DNA of 64,000 bases from Lyngbya aestuarii BL J. GTDB taxonomy: Bacteria > Cyanobacteriota > Cyanobacteriia > Cyanobacteriales > Microcoleaceae. The DNA is taken from contig NZ_AUZM01000025.1 of NCBI RefSeq assembly GCF_000478195.2, positions 1-64,000 of the forward strand, given 5' to 3'. Shown piece by piece: positions 35,996 to 44,016 of the stretch (within the stretch, counting starts at the first letter, position 1; each line of letters opens with the position of its first letter). The position numbers and the translations under genes were made by a program. The notes below the pieces were generated by a model. That model saw only the letters and a list, made by a program, of their open reading frames with translations. It was not told the origin of the DNA and did not search any database.

Positions 35996-36955
35996 CTAAC
36001 GAGCTAAGTTTAATAGCTCTTTAGGTGAAGCCAACAAATCAATTGCAACAAAGAAAATCTTGTCTTCAGCATTCAGTAAAAACCGCCAAGCAATATTCAT
36101 ACCTACACCCGCACCGAACCAGGGAGTTTGCACTTTACCTGTGACTTTGATTTGAGTATAACCCTCGTCTGCGGGTTCAGTAACGCCTCGTTCTGGGATT
36201 AACTTCAGATTCTGACATTCTTCTTGGAAAAACCGCAGAACCGCTTCTTTGCCGACAACAGGTCTACGGAAAGGAGGCTGCAACGCCCCATCGGGTACAA
36301 ATAACTCAATCAACGCATTAAAGTCGTTTGCATTCAAATTATTCATGTATTCCAATACCGTTGCATTGGTAACGCCTTCAATTTTGACCTGAGTGCGCTT
36401 TGCCATATCCGTCGGGGGAACAACAGGTTCAGCAACACGGGTGTAACTCCCTAATTTACTGGTATCAAACCCCATATCCACAACTGAATTCCGCAAAACT
36501 GTAATTTGCTGACCCGACTCTAAACCGCGAATGGCTTGTAATACTGCCGTCGCATTTGCAGAAAGCTGATAGCCTTCGGGAATGGGAGCTACTTGCCCTT
36601 CATCCATCCATTGTCCAAGCTGATACCAAAAACCAAGTTTGATATTTGGAGACCAAGTTGCGTAGGTGCGGCAAAGAGGGGTATCTGAACGGTTTGCTAA
36701 GTCGCACATTGCCTGGGATTGTTCTTGAGGCCCCATTTTGCGAATTTCATTGAGTGTGATCTCAGCAAACTGCATATTTGCCGCTCCAGGAGCCGCAATG
36801 GTAATGGTTTTACCCATTTCAAGATAAGCAAACCAAATCAAAGCCAGTTGGTCTTCTGCACTCAGCTGAGTGAACCGAGCAATCGTAGCAGGAACGGTAT
36901 CAGCAGCCAACGTGTTTGGGAAGATGTTGCGAGCTGAATCGATTGAAAATGGCAT
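35996..36955 (-). CDS. ocp: Orange carotenoid protein (OCP)
   Basis: A full-length 319-residue two-domain photoreceptor. The helical N-terminal domain (to about 165) carries Trp41, Tyr44 and Trp110 that line the carotenoid tunnel. The C-terminal NTF2-like domain carries Tyr203 and Trp290, equivalent to Tyr201 and Trp288 of Synechocystis OCP, which hydrogen-bond the ketocarotenoid. Arg155 and Glu246 match the interdomain salt bridge. The +2 offset comes from two extra residues in the linker. Strong light converts it to the red form, which quenches phycobilisomes. AAGG lies before the ATG. The FRP gene follows directly. A carotenoid ketolase gene is not in the window. Confidence 0.97.
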   Translation of the reverse strand: MPFSIDSARNIFPNTLAADTVPATIARFTQLSAEDQLALIWFAYLEMGKTITIAAPGAANMQFAEITLNEIRKMGPQEQSQAMCDLANRSDTPLCRTYATWSPNIKLGFWYQLGQWMDEGQVAPIPEGYQLSANATAVLQAIRGLESGQQITVLRNSVVDMGFDTSKLGSYTRVAEPVVPPTDMAKRTQVKIEGVTNATVLEYMNNLNANDFNALIELFVPDGALQPPFRRPVVGKEAVLRFFQEECQNLKLIPERGVTEPADEGYTQIKVTGKVQTPWFGAGVGMNIAWRFLLNAEDKIFFVAIDLLASPKELLNLAR

Positions 36956-37041
36956 AAGTTACCTTGTCAAAGTCCAATAAAGGTTTAACTCTATGCTTGT
37001 GATCGCAGGTATAGTCAAACCCACCTTTAGAATAGGGGAAT

Positions 37042-37179
37042 ATGGTACACCCAAATATAAAGAATTCAAATTGGGGGTTAAGCATTTTTTATGGCTATCA
37101 GTCTCTATGGGAAGGAGTCTCCCGATTTGTCCCCGATAGCCAAGTTCAGAAATTAATCGAATGGATACGGAAAAATTAA
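37042..37179 (+). CDS. Candidate 45-residue protein divergent from the OCP gene
   Basis: ATG at 37042 is preceded by AATAGGGGAAT, a plausible Shine-Dalgarno sequence. The 45 codons read as a believable small protein: MVHPNIKNSNWGLSIFYGY, then LWEGVSRFVPDSQVQKLIEW and a basic end IRKN, suggesting an amphipathic helix at the C-terminus. I know no family for it. It begins 86 bases from the OCP start, transcribed in the opposite direction, so the two could share a control region. An inverted repeat (TGGCTATC/GATAGCCA) lies inside it. It could also be a remnant or chance frame. Confidence 0.4.
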   Translation: MVHPNIKNSNWGLSIFYGYQSLWEGVSRFVPDSQVQKLIEWIRKN

Positions 37180-37336
37180 CCTCTTATTAACCAGAGGGGT
37201 CAGTCGTGATGATAGGGGGGATAAAGTTAACCCCGATGGAAGTGTAGACTTCACCGTTTCTAACACGACTATTGCGGTCAATTCTAGGACAACAATTGCC
37301 TCGAGAGAGGTCTAACAGCTTAAACAAGAAAAGAAG
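37180..37336. other. Tail of the OCP-sdhA intergenic region
   Basis: A second open but startless plus-strand stretch (DKVNPDGSVDFTVSNTTIAV, ending in TAA near 37315) overlaps the end of the 45-codon frame. It reads like protein and may be the decayed end of a gene. Otherwise nothing is supported. Confidence 0.3.
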
Positions 37337-37369
37337 GGTAATTTATGAATAATCCCTACATAAATTACC
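37337..37369 (-). terminator. Hairpin downstream of sdhA
   Basis: GGTAATTTATG (37337-37347) and CATAAATTACC (37359-37369) are perfect 11-base arms 16 bases beyond the sdhA stop. No long T run follows. Confidence 0.5.
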
Positions 37370-37384
37370 GCGACTTAAATTGCT

Positions 37385-39166
37385 TTAATACTTGCGTTCT
37401 TGGGGTTCAAACCGAGTAATACTCACCGGACGATAAGACAAATCAATGCCAGCCGGTGAATAATAGGCTAGGGTATGCTTCAAGAAATTAGGATCATCCC
37501 GTTTCGGATAATCTTCTCGACTGTGCGCCCCTCGACTTTCTAAACGGTTTAATGCTGATGTCAAAATCATCTGACCGACAATCATAATACTCCGCAATTC
37601 CAACGCTTCAATAATCTCTGTATTCCAAACATTATCTTGGTCGTCGAGATAAATCTGTTGATATTTATCTTGTAATTGCTGAATTTTAGTTAATCCCTCT
37701 TGCATGATTTCTTGAGTTCTAAACACCCCACAATGCTCGGTCATTGCATCTTGAAACTCTTGACGAATTTGGCCAATCCGATAACCGCCTCGTCGGTCTA
37801 ATAACGCTTGAATTTGTTCTTTGGCATCCTGAAGATAACGCTGTTCATCGATATCTGGTAACTTTCGACCCTCAACAAATCGAGCAATAGCCGCCCCGGT
37901 GCGTTTTCCATAAACCACACATTCGAGTAACGAATTACTCCCCAAACGGTTAGCGCCATGAACCGATACACAAGCCGCTTCTCCGGCAGCAAAAAAGCCA
38001 TCAACAAGATTATTACGGGGATTAACAGACTTGTCTTTGGGGTCAAACTTAAAATCAACAGGCAACCCCGGCCCAATAATCACCTGACCATCAGTATTAG
38101 TCGGAATGCCGCCCATAGAATAGTGAACCGTCGGACGAACAGGCATCGGTTCATGGACTGCATCCACCCCCACAAGTCGATGAGCTTCCTCCCAACAAAA
38201 CGGAATCCGACTCATAATTTTTTCTCGTCCCATGTGCCGCAAATCAAGATAGATAAACGGCCCACCCGGACTCCCATCTCGATGAATTCCTCGTCCGGCG
38301 CGAATTTCTAGGGTAATGGCTCTCGAAGTAATATCACGGGGCGCCAACTCCATTTTACTGGGGGCATAATTGGCCATAAAGCGTTCCCCTTCGCTGTTAA
38401 TCAGATAGGCCCCTTCACCCCGAACCGCTTCGGAAATCAGCACCCCAACTGGATACAACCCCGTCGGATGAAACTGGACAAATTCCATATCTTGTAATGG
38501 AACTCCGGCTAATGCCGACATCGCTAACCCGTCGCCTGTAGACGCATAATCATTTGATGTGGTGTTAAACGCTCGTCCATAACCGCCTGTGGCAAACATC
38601 ACCACTTTTGCTCGCATGACGACAACTTCACCATTCTCGATGTTGTACATCACGACGCCTTTGGCTTGAGCGTCTTCTAAAATTAAACGCATGATGTACC
38701 ATTCATCGTAGATTTGTACGCCATAGCGCCGTAAATTATTCACCAGTTCGTGGAGAATGGCGTGACCTGTTTTATCGGCTGCGTAACAGGTGCGGTTATG
38801 AGTATGACCTCCAAAAGCCCGTTGAGCGATACGACCATCTTCTAGGCGAGAAAACAGTACGCCCATGTGTTCGAGGTCGATAATCACATTTGGGGCTTCT
38901 TGGGCGAGAATTTCCACCGCATCTTGGTCTGCAAGGTAGTCTGAACCTTTGACGGTATCGAAAGCATGAGCTTCCCAAGTATCGGCAGAGTCAACATTTT
39001 TTAGGCTGGCTGCAATTCCCCCTTGGGCGGCAACGGAGTGGGAACGAATGGGATGGGTTTTGGCAACCATCGCAATGTTGAGACTGGGGTTCATACGAGC
39101 CATTTCTACCGCAGCTCGACTTCCTGCTAAACCCCCACCGACAATTATGACATCATGTTCTAGCAT
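37385..39166 (-). CDS. sdhA: Succinate dehydrogenase/fumarate reductase flavoprotein subunit
   Basis: The 593-residue protein starts MLEHDVIIVGGGLAGSRAAV, an FAD-binding Rossmann motif. His43 in RSHSVAAQGGIAASL is the covalent FAD attachment residue. Catalytic-site blocks follow: FVQFHPTGLYPVGVLISE and RGEGAYLINSEGERFM, then PVRPTVHYSMGGIPT and GFFAAGEAACVSVHGANRLGSNS. The length agrees with the family. It oxidises succinate to fumarate at the thylakoid or cytoplasmic membrane and passes electrons through SdhB. In cyanobacteria sdhA and sdhB are usually unlinked, as here. A terminator upstream (39217-39249) separates it from the preceding small gene, so it has its own promoter. Confidence 0.95.
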   Translation of the reverse strand: MLEHDVIIVGGGLAGSRAAVEMARMNPSLNIAMVAKTHPIRSHSVAAQGGIAASLKNVDSADTWEAHAFDTVKGSDYLADQDAVEILAQEAPNVIIDLEHMGVLFSRLEDGRIAQRAFGGHTHNRTCYAADKTGHAILHELVNNLRRYGVQIYDEWYIMRLILEDAQAKGVVMYNIENGEVVVMRAKVVMFATGGYGRAFNTTSNDYASTGDGLAMSALAGVPLQDMEFVQFHPTGLYPVGVLISEAVRGEGAYLINSEGERFMANYAPSKMELAPRDITSRAITLEIRAGRGIHRDGSPGGPFIYLDLRHMGREKIMSRIPFCWEEAHRLVGVDAVHEPMPVRPTVHYSMGGIPTNTDGQVIIGPGLPVDFKFDPKDKSVNPRNNLVDGFFAAGEAACVSVHGANRLGSNSLLECVVYGKRTGAAIARFVEGRKLPDIDEQRYLQDAKEQIQALLDRRGGYRIGQIRQEFQDAMTEHCGVFRTQEIMQEGLTKIQQLQDKYQQIYLDDQDNVWNTEIIEALELRSIMIVGQMILTSALNRLESRGAHSREDYPKRDDPNFLKHTLAYYSPAGIDLSYRPVSITRFEPQERKY

Positions 39167-39216
39167 AGTTGGTGAATCGTGAATAGAGTTCTCCTCGTTC
39201 TTCTATGTTGACTCAC

Positions 39217-39249
39217 AGAAAAACCTCCCTATCCAAAAACAGGGAAGTT
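39217..39249 (-). terminator. Intrinsic terminator of the 103-residue membrane protein gene
   Basis: On the minus strand AACTTCCCT pairs over nine positions (one G-T wobble) with AGGGAGGTT, loop GTTTTTGGAT, followed by TTTCTG. It lies between this small gene and sdhA. Confidence 0.65.
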
Positions 39250-39294
39250 TTAACAAAAAAATAAAGATTGGTCGTTAGAAATTAGGGCTTTACT

Positions 39295-39606
39295 CTAGCC
39301 TGCGGCTTCTGCGGGTCGTGGGGTAATCATATCGTTAGCATCGGAGAATTCGTCTTCGGTCGAATCAATCGGCATCATTTCGATATGGTTGAGTAGAGTG
39401 GTGACAAATGCAAACAGCAGAAAGGGTAAAGAGAGTACCACGATTAAACCGACTGTTGCTAAGGCGTAGATTTGGCGAGAGGTACTCCACAATGCTAAAG
39501 CAGATGCAAGAGTGAGAAAGATGACAATCAGCCAAATCATGATTTGAGCGTAAATATCACCAAAGCTTAGAGTACAACGGAAACGATATTTTTGCAGGTT
39601 ATTCAT
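39295..39606 (-). CDS. Small two-helix membrane protein, unknown function
   Basis: A 103-residue protein with two transmembrane helices (about 20-42, IWLIVIFLTLASALALW; and about 48-72, LATVGLIVVLSLPFLLFAF), an acidic C-terminal tail (DSTEDEFSDAND) and no other motif. Similar small proteins occur in filamentous cyanobacteria as hypothetical proteins. The nearby sdhA suggested a membrane anchor role, but a terminator separates the genes and the haem-ligand histidines of SdhC/SdhD are absent, so I do not propose it. Confidence 0.65.
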   Translation of the reverse strand: MNNLQKYRFRCTLSFGDIYAQIMIWLIVIFLTLASALALWSTSRQIYALATVGLIVVLSLPFLLFAFVTTLLNHIEMMPIDSTEDEFSDANDMITPRPAEAAG

Positions 39607-40034
39607 TAGAACTTCCTCGTTACGATTCTTTCCCCCCCTGAGTTGGGAATGGGGAGTTTGGACAAGTTAGTTTTGTTTGTTGAGTCTATCGAGTTGTCGC
39701 TGGCATTTAGCAAACGGCTTTCAAGACCACAGACGACAGCTTCTTAATCAGCTTAAGAAGTTGGACTGAATTTTTTGACAACATTGCTTTAATTTTTAAG
39801 GTTAAAGCGATACACAGGTGGAGAGCAAATTCTAAACATTTTAATAAGACTTGTTACTAAACTTTACATAAAAGGGAGTAAAAATGCTCGGATTTGACCC
39901 TGTTAAGTGCAGCTTATACAAGATATCAATAAAATTAGGAATTCGCGATCGCCATTTCACAACGCTAAGGAATATTAAAAAGTGGATCGAGATCAGTCAT
40001 TAAGAATCGGGTTTTACTGGGTTTTATATTATAT
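39607..40034. other. Intergenic region with one possible tiny ORF
   Basis: It should hold the promoter of the leftward 103-residue gene. It also holds one HIP1 site (GCGATCGC near 39945) and the candidate 39-codon frame at 39884-40003. No other structure was seen. Confidence 0.4.
39884..40003 (+). CDS. Possible 39-residue basic peptide
   Basis: ATG at 39884 follows AAGGGAGTAAAA, a very good Shine-Dalgarno sequence, and TTGTTACTAAACTTTACATAA upstream (split as TTGTTA and TTACAT) could be a promoter. The peptide (MLGFDPVKCSLYKISIKLG, then RHFTTLRNIKKW) is basic. The coding part contains a HIP1 site, common in any cyanobacterial DNA. I recognise no family. Confidence 0.25.
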   Translation: MLGFDPVKCSLYKISIKLGIRDRHFTTLRNIKKWIEISH

Positions 40035-40282
40035 TTAATTGTAGGCTTTGATGTGTTGAATTAACAGTTGAAAACCGACACCGCTTTGACTCGTTTCCCA
40101 ACGACCATCCGGCTGATGCCAAAAAAAACTGCTTCTCGTTGATGACTACCCGGTTGAGGGGCTTGATGCAAAACCAAGAGTCAATGACTATCAGCCACCA
40201 TCGCCCGTTGTTTTCCTGCACTTTTTTAGCCAAATTGATCGCGAATTTGATCGGGAATAGCCCAAGTGGGCGGAAGTTGCAT
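40035..40282 (-). pseudogene. Decayed copy of a conserved cyanobacterial protein of about 82 residues
   Basis: From the ATG at 40282, preceded by GAGAGGAAAA, the frame reads MQLPPTWAIPDQIRDQFG, then TAA, KSAGKQRAMVADSH, then TGA, LLVLHQAPQPGSHQREAVF. There a single missing base in a T run shifts the frame, and reading resumes as WHQPDGRWETSQSGVGFQLL to a TAA at 40035. As I remember the family, which is widespread in cyanobacteria, its intact members have Gln at the first stop and a continuous FFW at the shift. Two nonsense changes plus one frameshift in 250 bases mean the gene is dead rather than misread. The function of the family is unknown. Confidence 0.7.
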
Positions 40283-40435
40283 GAGATTTTCCTCTCTCGG
40301 CACCGAAATTCTACTTAAAAATTTTAACAAAAATCACAACTATTCTGGGGATTCCTAACTTAATCAAGGGCAAAAATGGTAAAATTCTTATAAAAGTTCA
40401 CAAAGATCAATAGATTTTAGGTTGATTTTAGTCTA

Positions 40436-40681
40436 ATGAAAGAGTTATTTCTCACTTGGTTAAATCGTCTGTTAGTGTTTGATGTTTTTTTGGTTTTATT
40501 CAGCTTTTTTTGGTTAGTGGTTGCCGTTATTGGTCGTTCTCTCGATCTCTCCTTGGGTCTAGACCTGTGGTACAAGCTCTGGGAACCTGTTTTTACTCCC
40601 GCTTTGGGGATTTTAATGGGAGGAGCGATTTTAAGCGGTATTATCGGTCAAATTTCTAAGCGACTCAACAAGCAACTCTAA
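40436..40681 (+). CDS. Small conserved membrane protein
   Basis: An 81-residue protein with two hydrophobic helices (about 12-33, LVFDVFLVLFSFFWLVVAVIG; and about 48-70, FTPALGILMGGAILSGIIG) and a basic C-terminus (KRLNKQL). Such proteins are conserved but unstudied in cyanobacteria. The start follows GGTTGATTTTAGTCTA without a strong ribosome-binding site. A hairpin plus T run follows about 25 bases after the stop. Confidence 0.7.
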   Translation: MKELFLTWLNRLLVFDVFLVLFSFFWLVVAVIGRSLDLSLGLDLWYKLWEPVFTPALGILMGGAILSGIIGQISKRLNKQL

Positions 40682-40706
40682 GCCATTAATAATGACCAGT
40701 AGACAG

Positions 40707-40760
40707 TGAGCAGTGTTCAGGACAAAATCAGAACTTCTGTTTTCTGTCTGCTCATTTTTT
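40707..40760 (+). terminator. Terminator-like hairpin containing a dispersed repeat arm
   Basis: TGAGCAG (40707-40713) pairs with CTGCTCA (40748-40754), followed by six T (40755-40760). Its left side, ACAGTGAGCAGTGTTCAGGA, matches the repeat at 3901, so a dispersed repeat appears to have been recruited as a terminator. Confidence 0.55.
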
Positions 40761-41150
40761 AAGTTTCACTTTAGCACAGCGATCGCTAAACTCAGCCCAT
40801 AGAGTTGTAAACTTTAATGAAAAAAGTTTATTTTAATTAATAAGAGTTAATTAATCTCAGTTTTCCTTTGAAGTTTTCTGTTTTAAGACTTTCTCAAGAG
40901 TTGACCTGCCCAGCACAAGAGAAGACTGTGATATACTCAAAACAGTTAGAAAATAAGGAAAAATTGAGCGCAAATCTTTTTTGATAACGAGTCAATCGCA
41001 GCGGATAAAGATTGGGGAACAGTTAGAAACTTTTGAGTAATTATGCGGATAGAGCTTCTGATCAGTTCTCGGAATTTCAACTCATTAAATTTTTAGAAAT
41101 ATATAATTAAAGTTCAATATTTTATTCTCAATTAATGGGATCAAAAAATC
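40761..41150. other. Upstream region of the phytochrome gene
   Basis: AT-rich, with one HIP1 octamer near 40780 and no supported ORF. It presumably carries the phytochrome promoter, but I cannot single out a -35/-10 pair. Confidence 0.4.
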
Positions 41151-43451
41151 ATGAAAGATATCGATGTCGAACTGAAAGCCCGTAATCTCGTTCGTTTGGA
41201 TCAAGAACCGATTCAAATCTCCGGTCAAGTGCAGCCTCATGGCATTCTTCTGGTATTGGAAGAACCGAATCTAAAAATTTTACAAGTTAGTACAAATACT
41301 CAATCTATTCTGGGGATTTCGCCAGAACAGATGCTCGAAAAAACCTTAGAAGATTTGCTCGATCCCTTTCAAATCGAACGAATTCAAACGGGATTATTTC
41401 AAGACAGTCTAGACTATCTCAACCCCACGAAAATCTGGATGAGAATCAGAGGCGACGAATATGTTGTATTTGATGGAGTCTTTCATCGCAACCCTGATCA
41501 TTTTTTGATTCTTGAGTTAGAACCTGCAACCTCTCAAGAAAACATTCCCTTTTTGAGCTTTTATCACTTAGCTCGAATGTCAATTAACCAACTGGAAGAA
41601 ACCGCCAGTTTGCATGAATTTTGTCAAATTATTGTCCAGGAAGTCCGAAAAGTCACCGCATTTGACCGAGTAATGCTCTACAAATTTGATGAAGAAGGGC
41701 ATGGCGTTGTCATTGCTGAAGAAAAAATAGAGGAGTTAGAACCCTATCTCGGACTTCATTATCCCGAATCTGATATTCCCAAACCCGCTCGGAAATTATT
41801 GAGTGCAAATTGGATTAGAATTATTCCCGATGCGAGCGCCCAAGCCGTTGCCTTATTTCCCTATAAAAACCCCCAGATCGAACGTCCATTAGATTTCACT
41901 CATTCCACGCTGCGAAGTGCCTCTTCTTGCCATTTACAATACCTCAAGAATATGGGAGTCGGCGCTTCTTTGACTATCTCCCTGATTAAAGACGGAGAAC
42001 TTTGGGGCTTAATTGCTTGTCATCATCGTACCCCCAAATATGTCTCCTATGAATTGCGGAAAGCGTGTGAATTTTTAGGTCGAGTCATCTTCTCTGAACT
42101 GTCTTCTCGCGAAGAAACTGAAGACTATGACTATCGAATGAAACTGACCTACATTCGATCCGCTTTGATTGATTTCATGTCTCAAGGTGAGAACTTTATC
42201 GAAGGTTTAATTCGCCATCAACCCAATCTTCTCGACCTCGCCAATGCTCAAGGTGCTGCCATTTACTTTGGGGGAAAGTGGACAACTCTGGGTGCAACTC
42301 CCAAAGAAGAAGATCTCAACTTTTTAGTGCAGTGGTTGAAGAAAAATACCGAAAAAGAAGTCTTTTCAACGAACTGTTTACCGCGCCTTTATTCTGATGC
42401 CGAACGGTTTAAAGAAGTCGCCAGTGGTTTACTTGCGATTACCATTTCCGAACGCAATTATGTCTTATGGTTCCGCCCCGAAGTCATTCAAACGGTGAAC
42501 TGGGGCGGAGATCCCTCCAAAGCTATTGAAGCCACCCAGTCCGAAGGCGTGGTACAGTTATCGCCCCGAAAATCCTTTGAACTGTGGAAAGAAACAGTTA
42601 AACTCCAATCTCTACCCTGGAAACCGGTTGAAATTAATGCTGCTTTAGAACTGCGAAAAGCAATTGTTAATATTGTCCTGCGTCAAGCCGATGAACTAGC
42701 CCAACTCGCTCATGATCTCGAACGTTCCAATGGTGAATTGAAAAAGTTTGCTTATGTCGCCTCTCACGACTTACAAGAACCCCTCAACCAGGTGGCAAAC
42801 TATGTACAATTGTTAGAGATGCGCTATCAAGAAGAACTCGACGAAGATGCCAAAGAGTTCATCGAATTTGCGGTTGAGGGAGTCAGTCTGATGCAAACCC
42901 TGATCGATGATGTCTTAGCCTACTCTAAAGTCGATATCCAAGGAGTTGAATTTGAACTCACCTCCGTCGGAACAGCTCTCGAACGAGCGTTGAGTAGCCT
43001 GCGAAGCCGCATCAGTGAAACTCGTGCTATTATTACTTCTGAACCGATGCCAACGGTGATGGCTGATAGTACCCAATTGATGCAATTATTTCAAAACTTA
43101 ATTGGTAATGCTCTCAAGTTCCGCAGTTGTGAACCTCCGGAAATCTATATCGGAGCGCAACGACTCGAAGATGCTTGGCTATTTTCAGTCAAAGATAATG
43201 GGATTGGTATCGACCCTCAATTTGCTGAACGTATTTTTATCATCTTTCAGCGCTTGCACACCCGTGATGAATATGCAGGTACTGGGATGGGTTTAGCAAT
43301 TTGTAAAAAAATTGTTGAATGTCATCGAGGTCGAATTTGGGTTGAGTCTGAACTTGGTCAAGGTACAACACTCTATTTTACGATTCCAGTCGGAGGACAA
43401 GCGCGTGATCGGCGAAGCCCAGGAAAGAACCAAAATCATCTTTTTAGTTGA
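41151..43451 (+). CDS. Phytochrome histidine kinase, Cph1 type
   Basis: A 766-residue protein with PAS, GAF, PHY, HisKA and HATPase domains in order. The GAF domain has DIP (208-210) and the bilin-attaching Cys260 with His261 in RSASSCHLQYLKNMGV, matching Cph1 Cys259/His260, so phycocyanobilin binding is expected. The PHY tongue has WFRPE (440-444) and PRKSF (472-476). The kinase has the phospho-acceptor His539 in YVASHDLQEPLN, NLIGNALKF, DNGIGIDP and GTGMGLAICKKI. It should be a red/far-red switch that phosphorylates the Rcp-type regulator encoded directly after it, whose gene overlaps by 47 bases. The position of the Cys excludes the BphP type with an N-terminal cysteine. Confidence 0.95.
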   Translation: MKDIDVELKARNLVRLDQEPIQISGQVQPHGILLVLEEPNLKILQVSTNTQSILGISPEQMLEKTLEDLLDPFQIERIQTGLFQDSLDYLNPTKIWMRIRGDEYVVFDGVFHRNPDHFLILELEPATSQENIPFLSFYHLARMSINQLEETASLHEFCQIIVQEVRKVTAFDRVMLYKFDEEGHGVVIAEEKIEELEPYLGLHYPESDIPKPARKLLSANWIRIIPDASAQAVALFPYKNPQIERPLDFTHSTLRSASSCHLQYLKNMGVGASLTISLIKDGELWGLIACHHRTPKYVSYELRKACEFLGRVIFSELSSREETEDYDYRMKLTYIRSALIDFMSQGENFIEGLIRHQPNLLDLANAQGAAIYFGGKWTTLGATPKEEDLNFLVQWLKKNTEKEVFSTNCLPRLYSDAERFKEVASGLLAITISERNYVLWFRPEVIQTVNWGGDPSKAIEATQSEGVVQLSPRKSFELWKETVKLQSLPWKPVEINAALELRKAIVNIVLRQADELAQLAHDLERSNGELKKFAYVASHDLQEPLNQVANYVQLLEMRYQEELDEDAKEFIEFAVEGVSLMQTLIDDVLAYSKVDIQGVEFELTSVGTALERALSSLRSRISETRAIITSEPMPTVMADSTQLMQLFQNLIGNALKFRSCEPPEIYIGAQRLEDAWLFSVKDNGIGIDPQFAERIFIIFQRLHTRDEYAGTGMGLAICKKIVECHRGRIWVESELGQGTTLYFTIPVGGQARDRRSPGKNQNHLFS
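43390..43397 (+). promoter_or_regulatory. Shine-Dalgarno sequence that sets the rcp start inside the phytochrome gene
   Basis: CGGAGGAC ends seven bases before the GTG at 43405. The same bases encode Val-Gly-Gly-Gln of the phytochrome C-terminus. Confidence 0.65.
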
Positions 43452-43851
43452 GGATAATCGAGGCGACATTCGCTTGATTCAAGAAGCCCTAAAACGGAGT
43501 ACCATCCAACACGAAGTTGTGACGGTGAGAAATGGGATGGATGCGATGTCTTTTCTACATCGGGAAGGGGAGTATAGCGAAGCTCCCCGACCAGATTTAA
43601 TCCTATTGGATTTGAATTTGCCTCGCAAAGACGGACGGGAAGTGTTAGCCGAAATTAAAGCAGACCCGGACTTAAAACGGATTCCTGTTGTCGTTTTAAC
43701 CACCTCTAAAAATGATGATGACATTTCCCAAAGTTACAACTTACACGTCAACTGCTACATCACTAAATCTCGCAACCTGAGTCAGTTGTTTGAGATTGTC
43801 AAGGGGATTGAGGAATTTTGGCTAAAAATTGCCACTCTCCCGACTCAATAA
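43405..43851 (+). CDS. Rcp1-type response regulator
   Basis: A 148-residue single receiver domain from a GTG start. The frame is open further upstream, but GGAGGA just before the GTG and the family length decide the start. Receiver residues are visible: FLVEDNRGDIRL (acidic pair), LILLDLNLPRKDG (phospho-Asp), VVLTTSK (Thr/Lys) and the extended C-terminus VNCYITKSRNLSQLFEIV typical of the Rcp1 group partnering phytochromes. There is no output domain. The 47-base overlap with the phytochrome gene implies coupled translation and a fixed ratio. Confidence 0.93.
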   Translation: MIGEAQERTKIIFLVEDNRGDIRLIQEALKRSTIQHEVVTVRNGMDAMSFLHREGEYSEAPRPDLILLDLNLPRKDGREVLAEIKADPDLKRIPVVVLTTSKNDDDISQSYNLHVNCYITKSRNLSQLFEIVKGIEEFWLKIATLPTQ

Positions 43852-44016
43852 GGTATCTTAAATAAAATCAAGTATGAGGGGGTGAAAAAATAGAAATAAA
43901 ACTTTTCCCATTTGTTTTTTTTGAACAGCGCCAGCAACCAAAAGTTAATCTCAGAACGTCAGTTGATGACGTGTTCTATCCGTGTTATGGAGCCGTATGA
44001 GGGGAAAAGCAAGGAA

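Noticed and set aside
37092-37142. TGGCTATC/GATAGCCA inverted repeat as a regulatory site of OCP
   Set aside because: It lies inside the candidate 45-codon gene, about 140 bases from the OCP start, with only eight-base arms. No independent support.
39295-39606. Two-helix membrane protein next to sdhA as a succinate dehydrogenase anchor
   Set aside because: A terminator at 39217-39249 separates the genes, and no haem- or quinone-binding histidines are visible in the helices.
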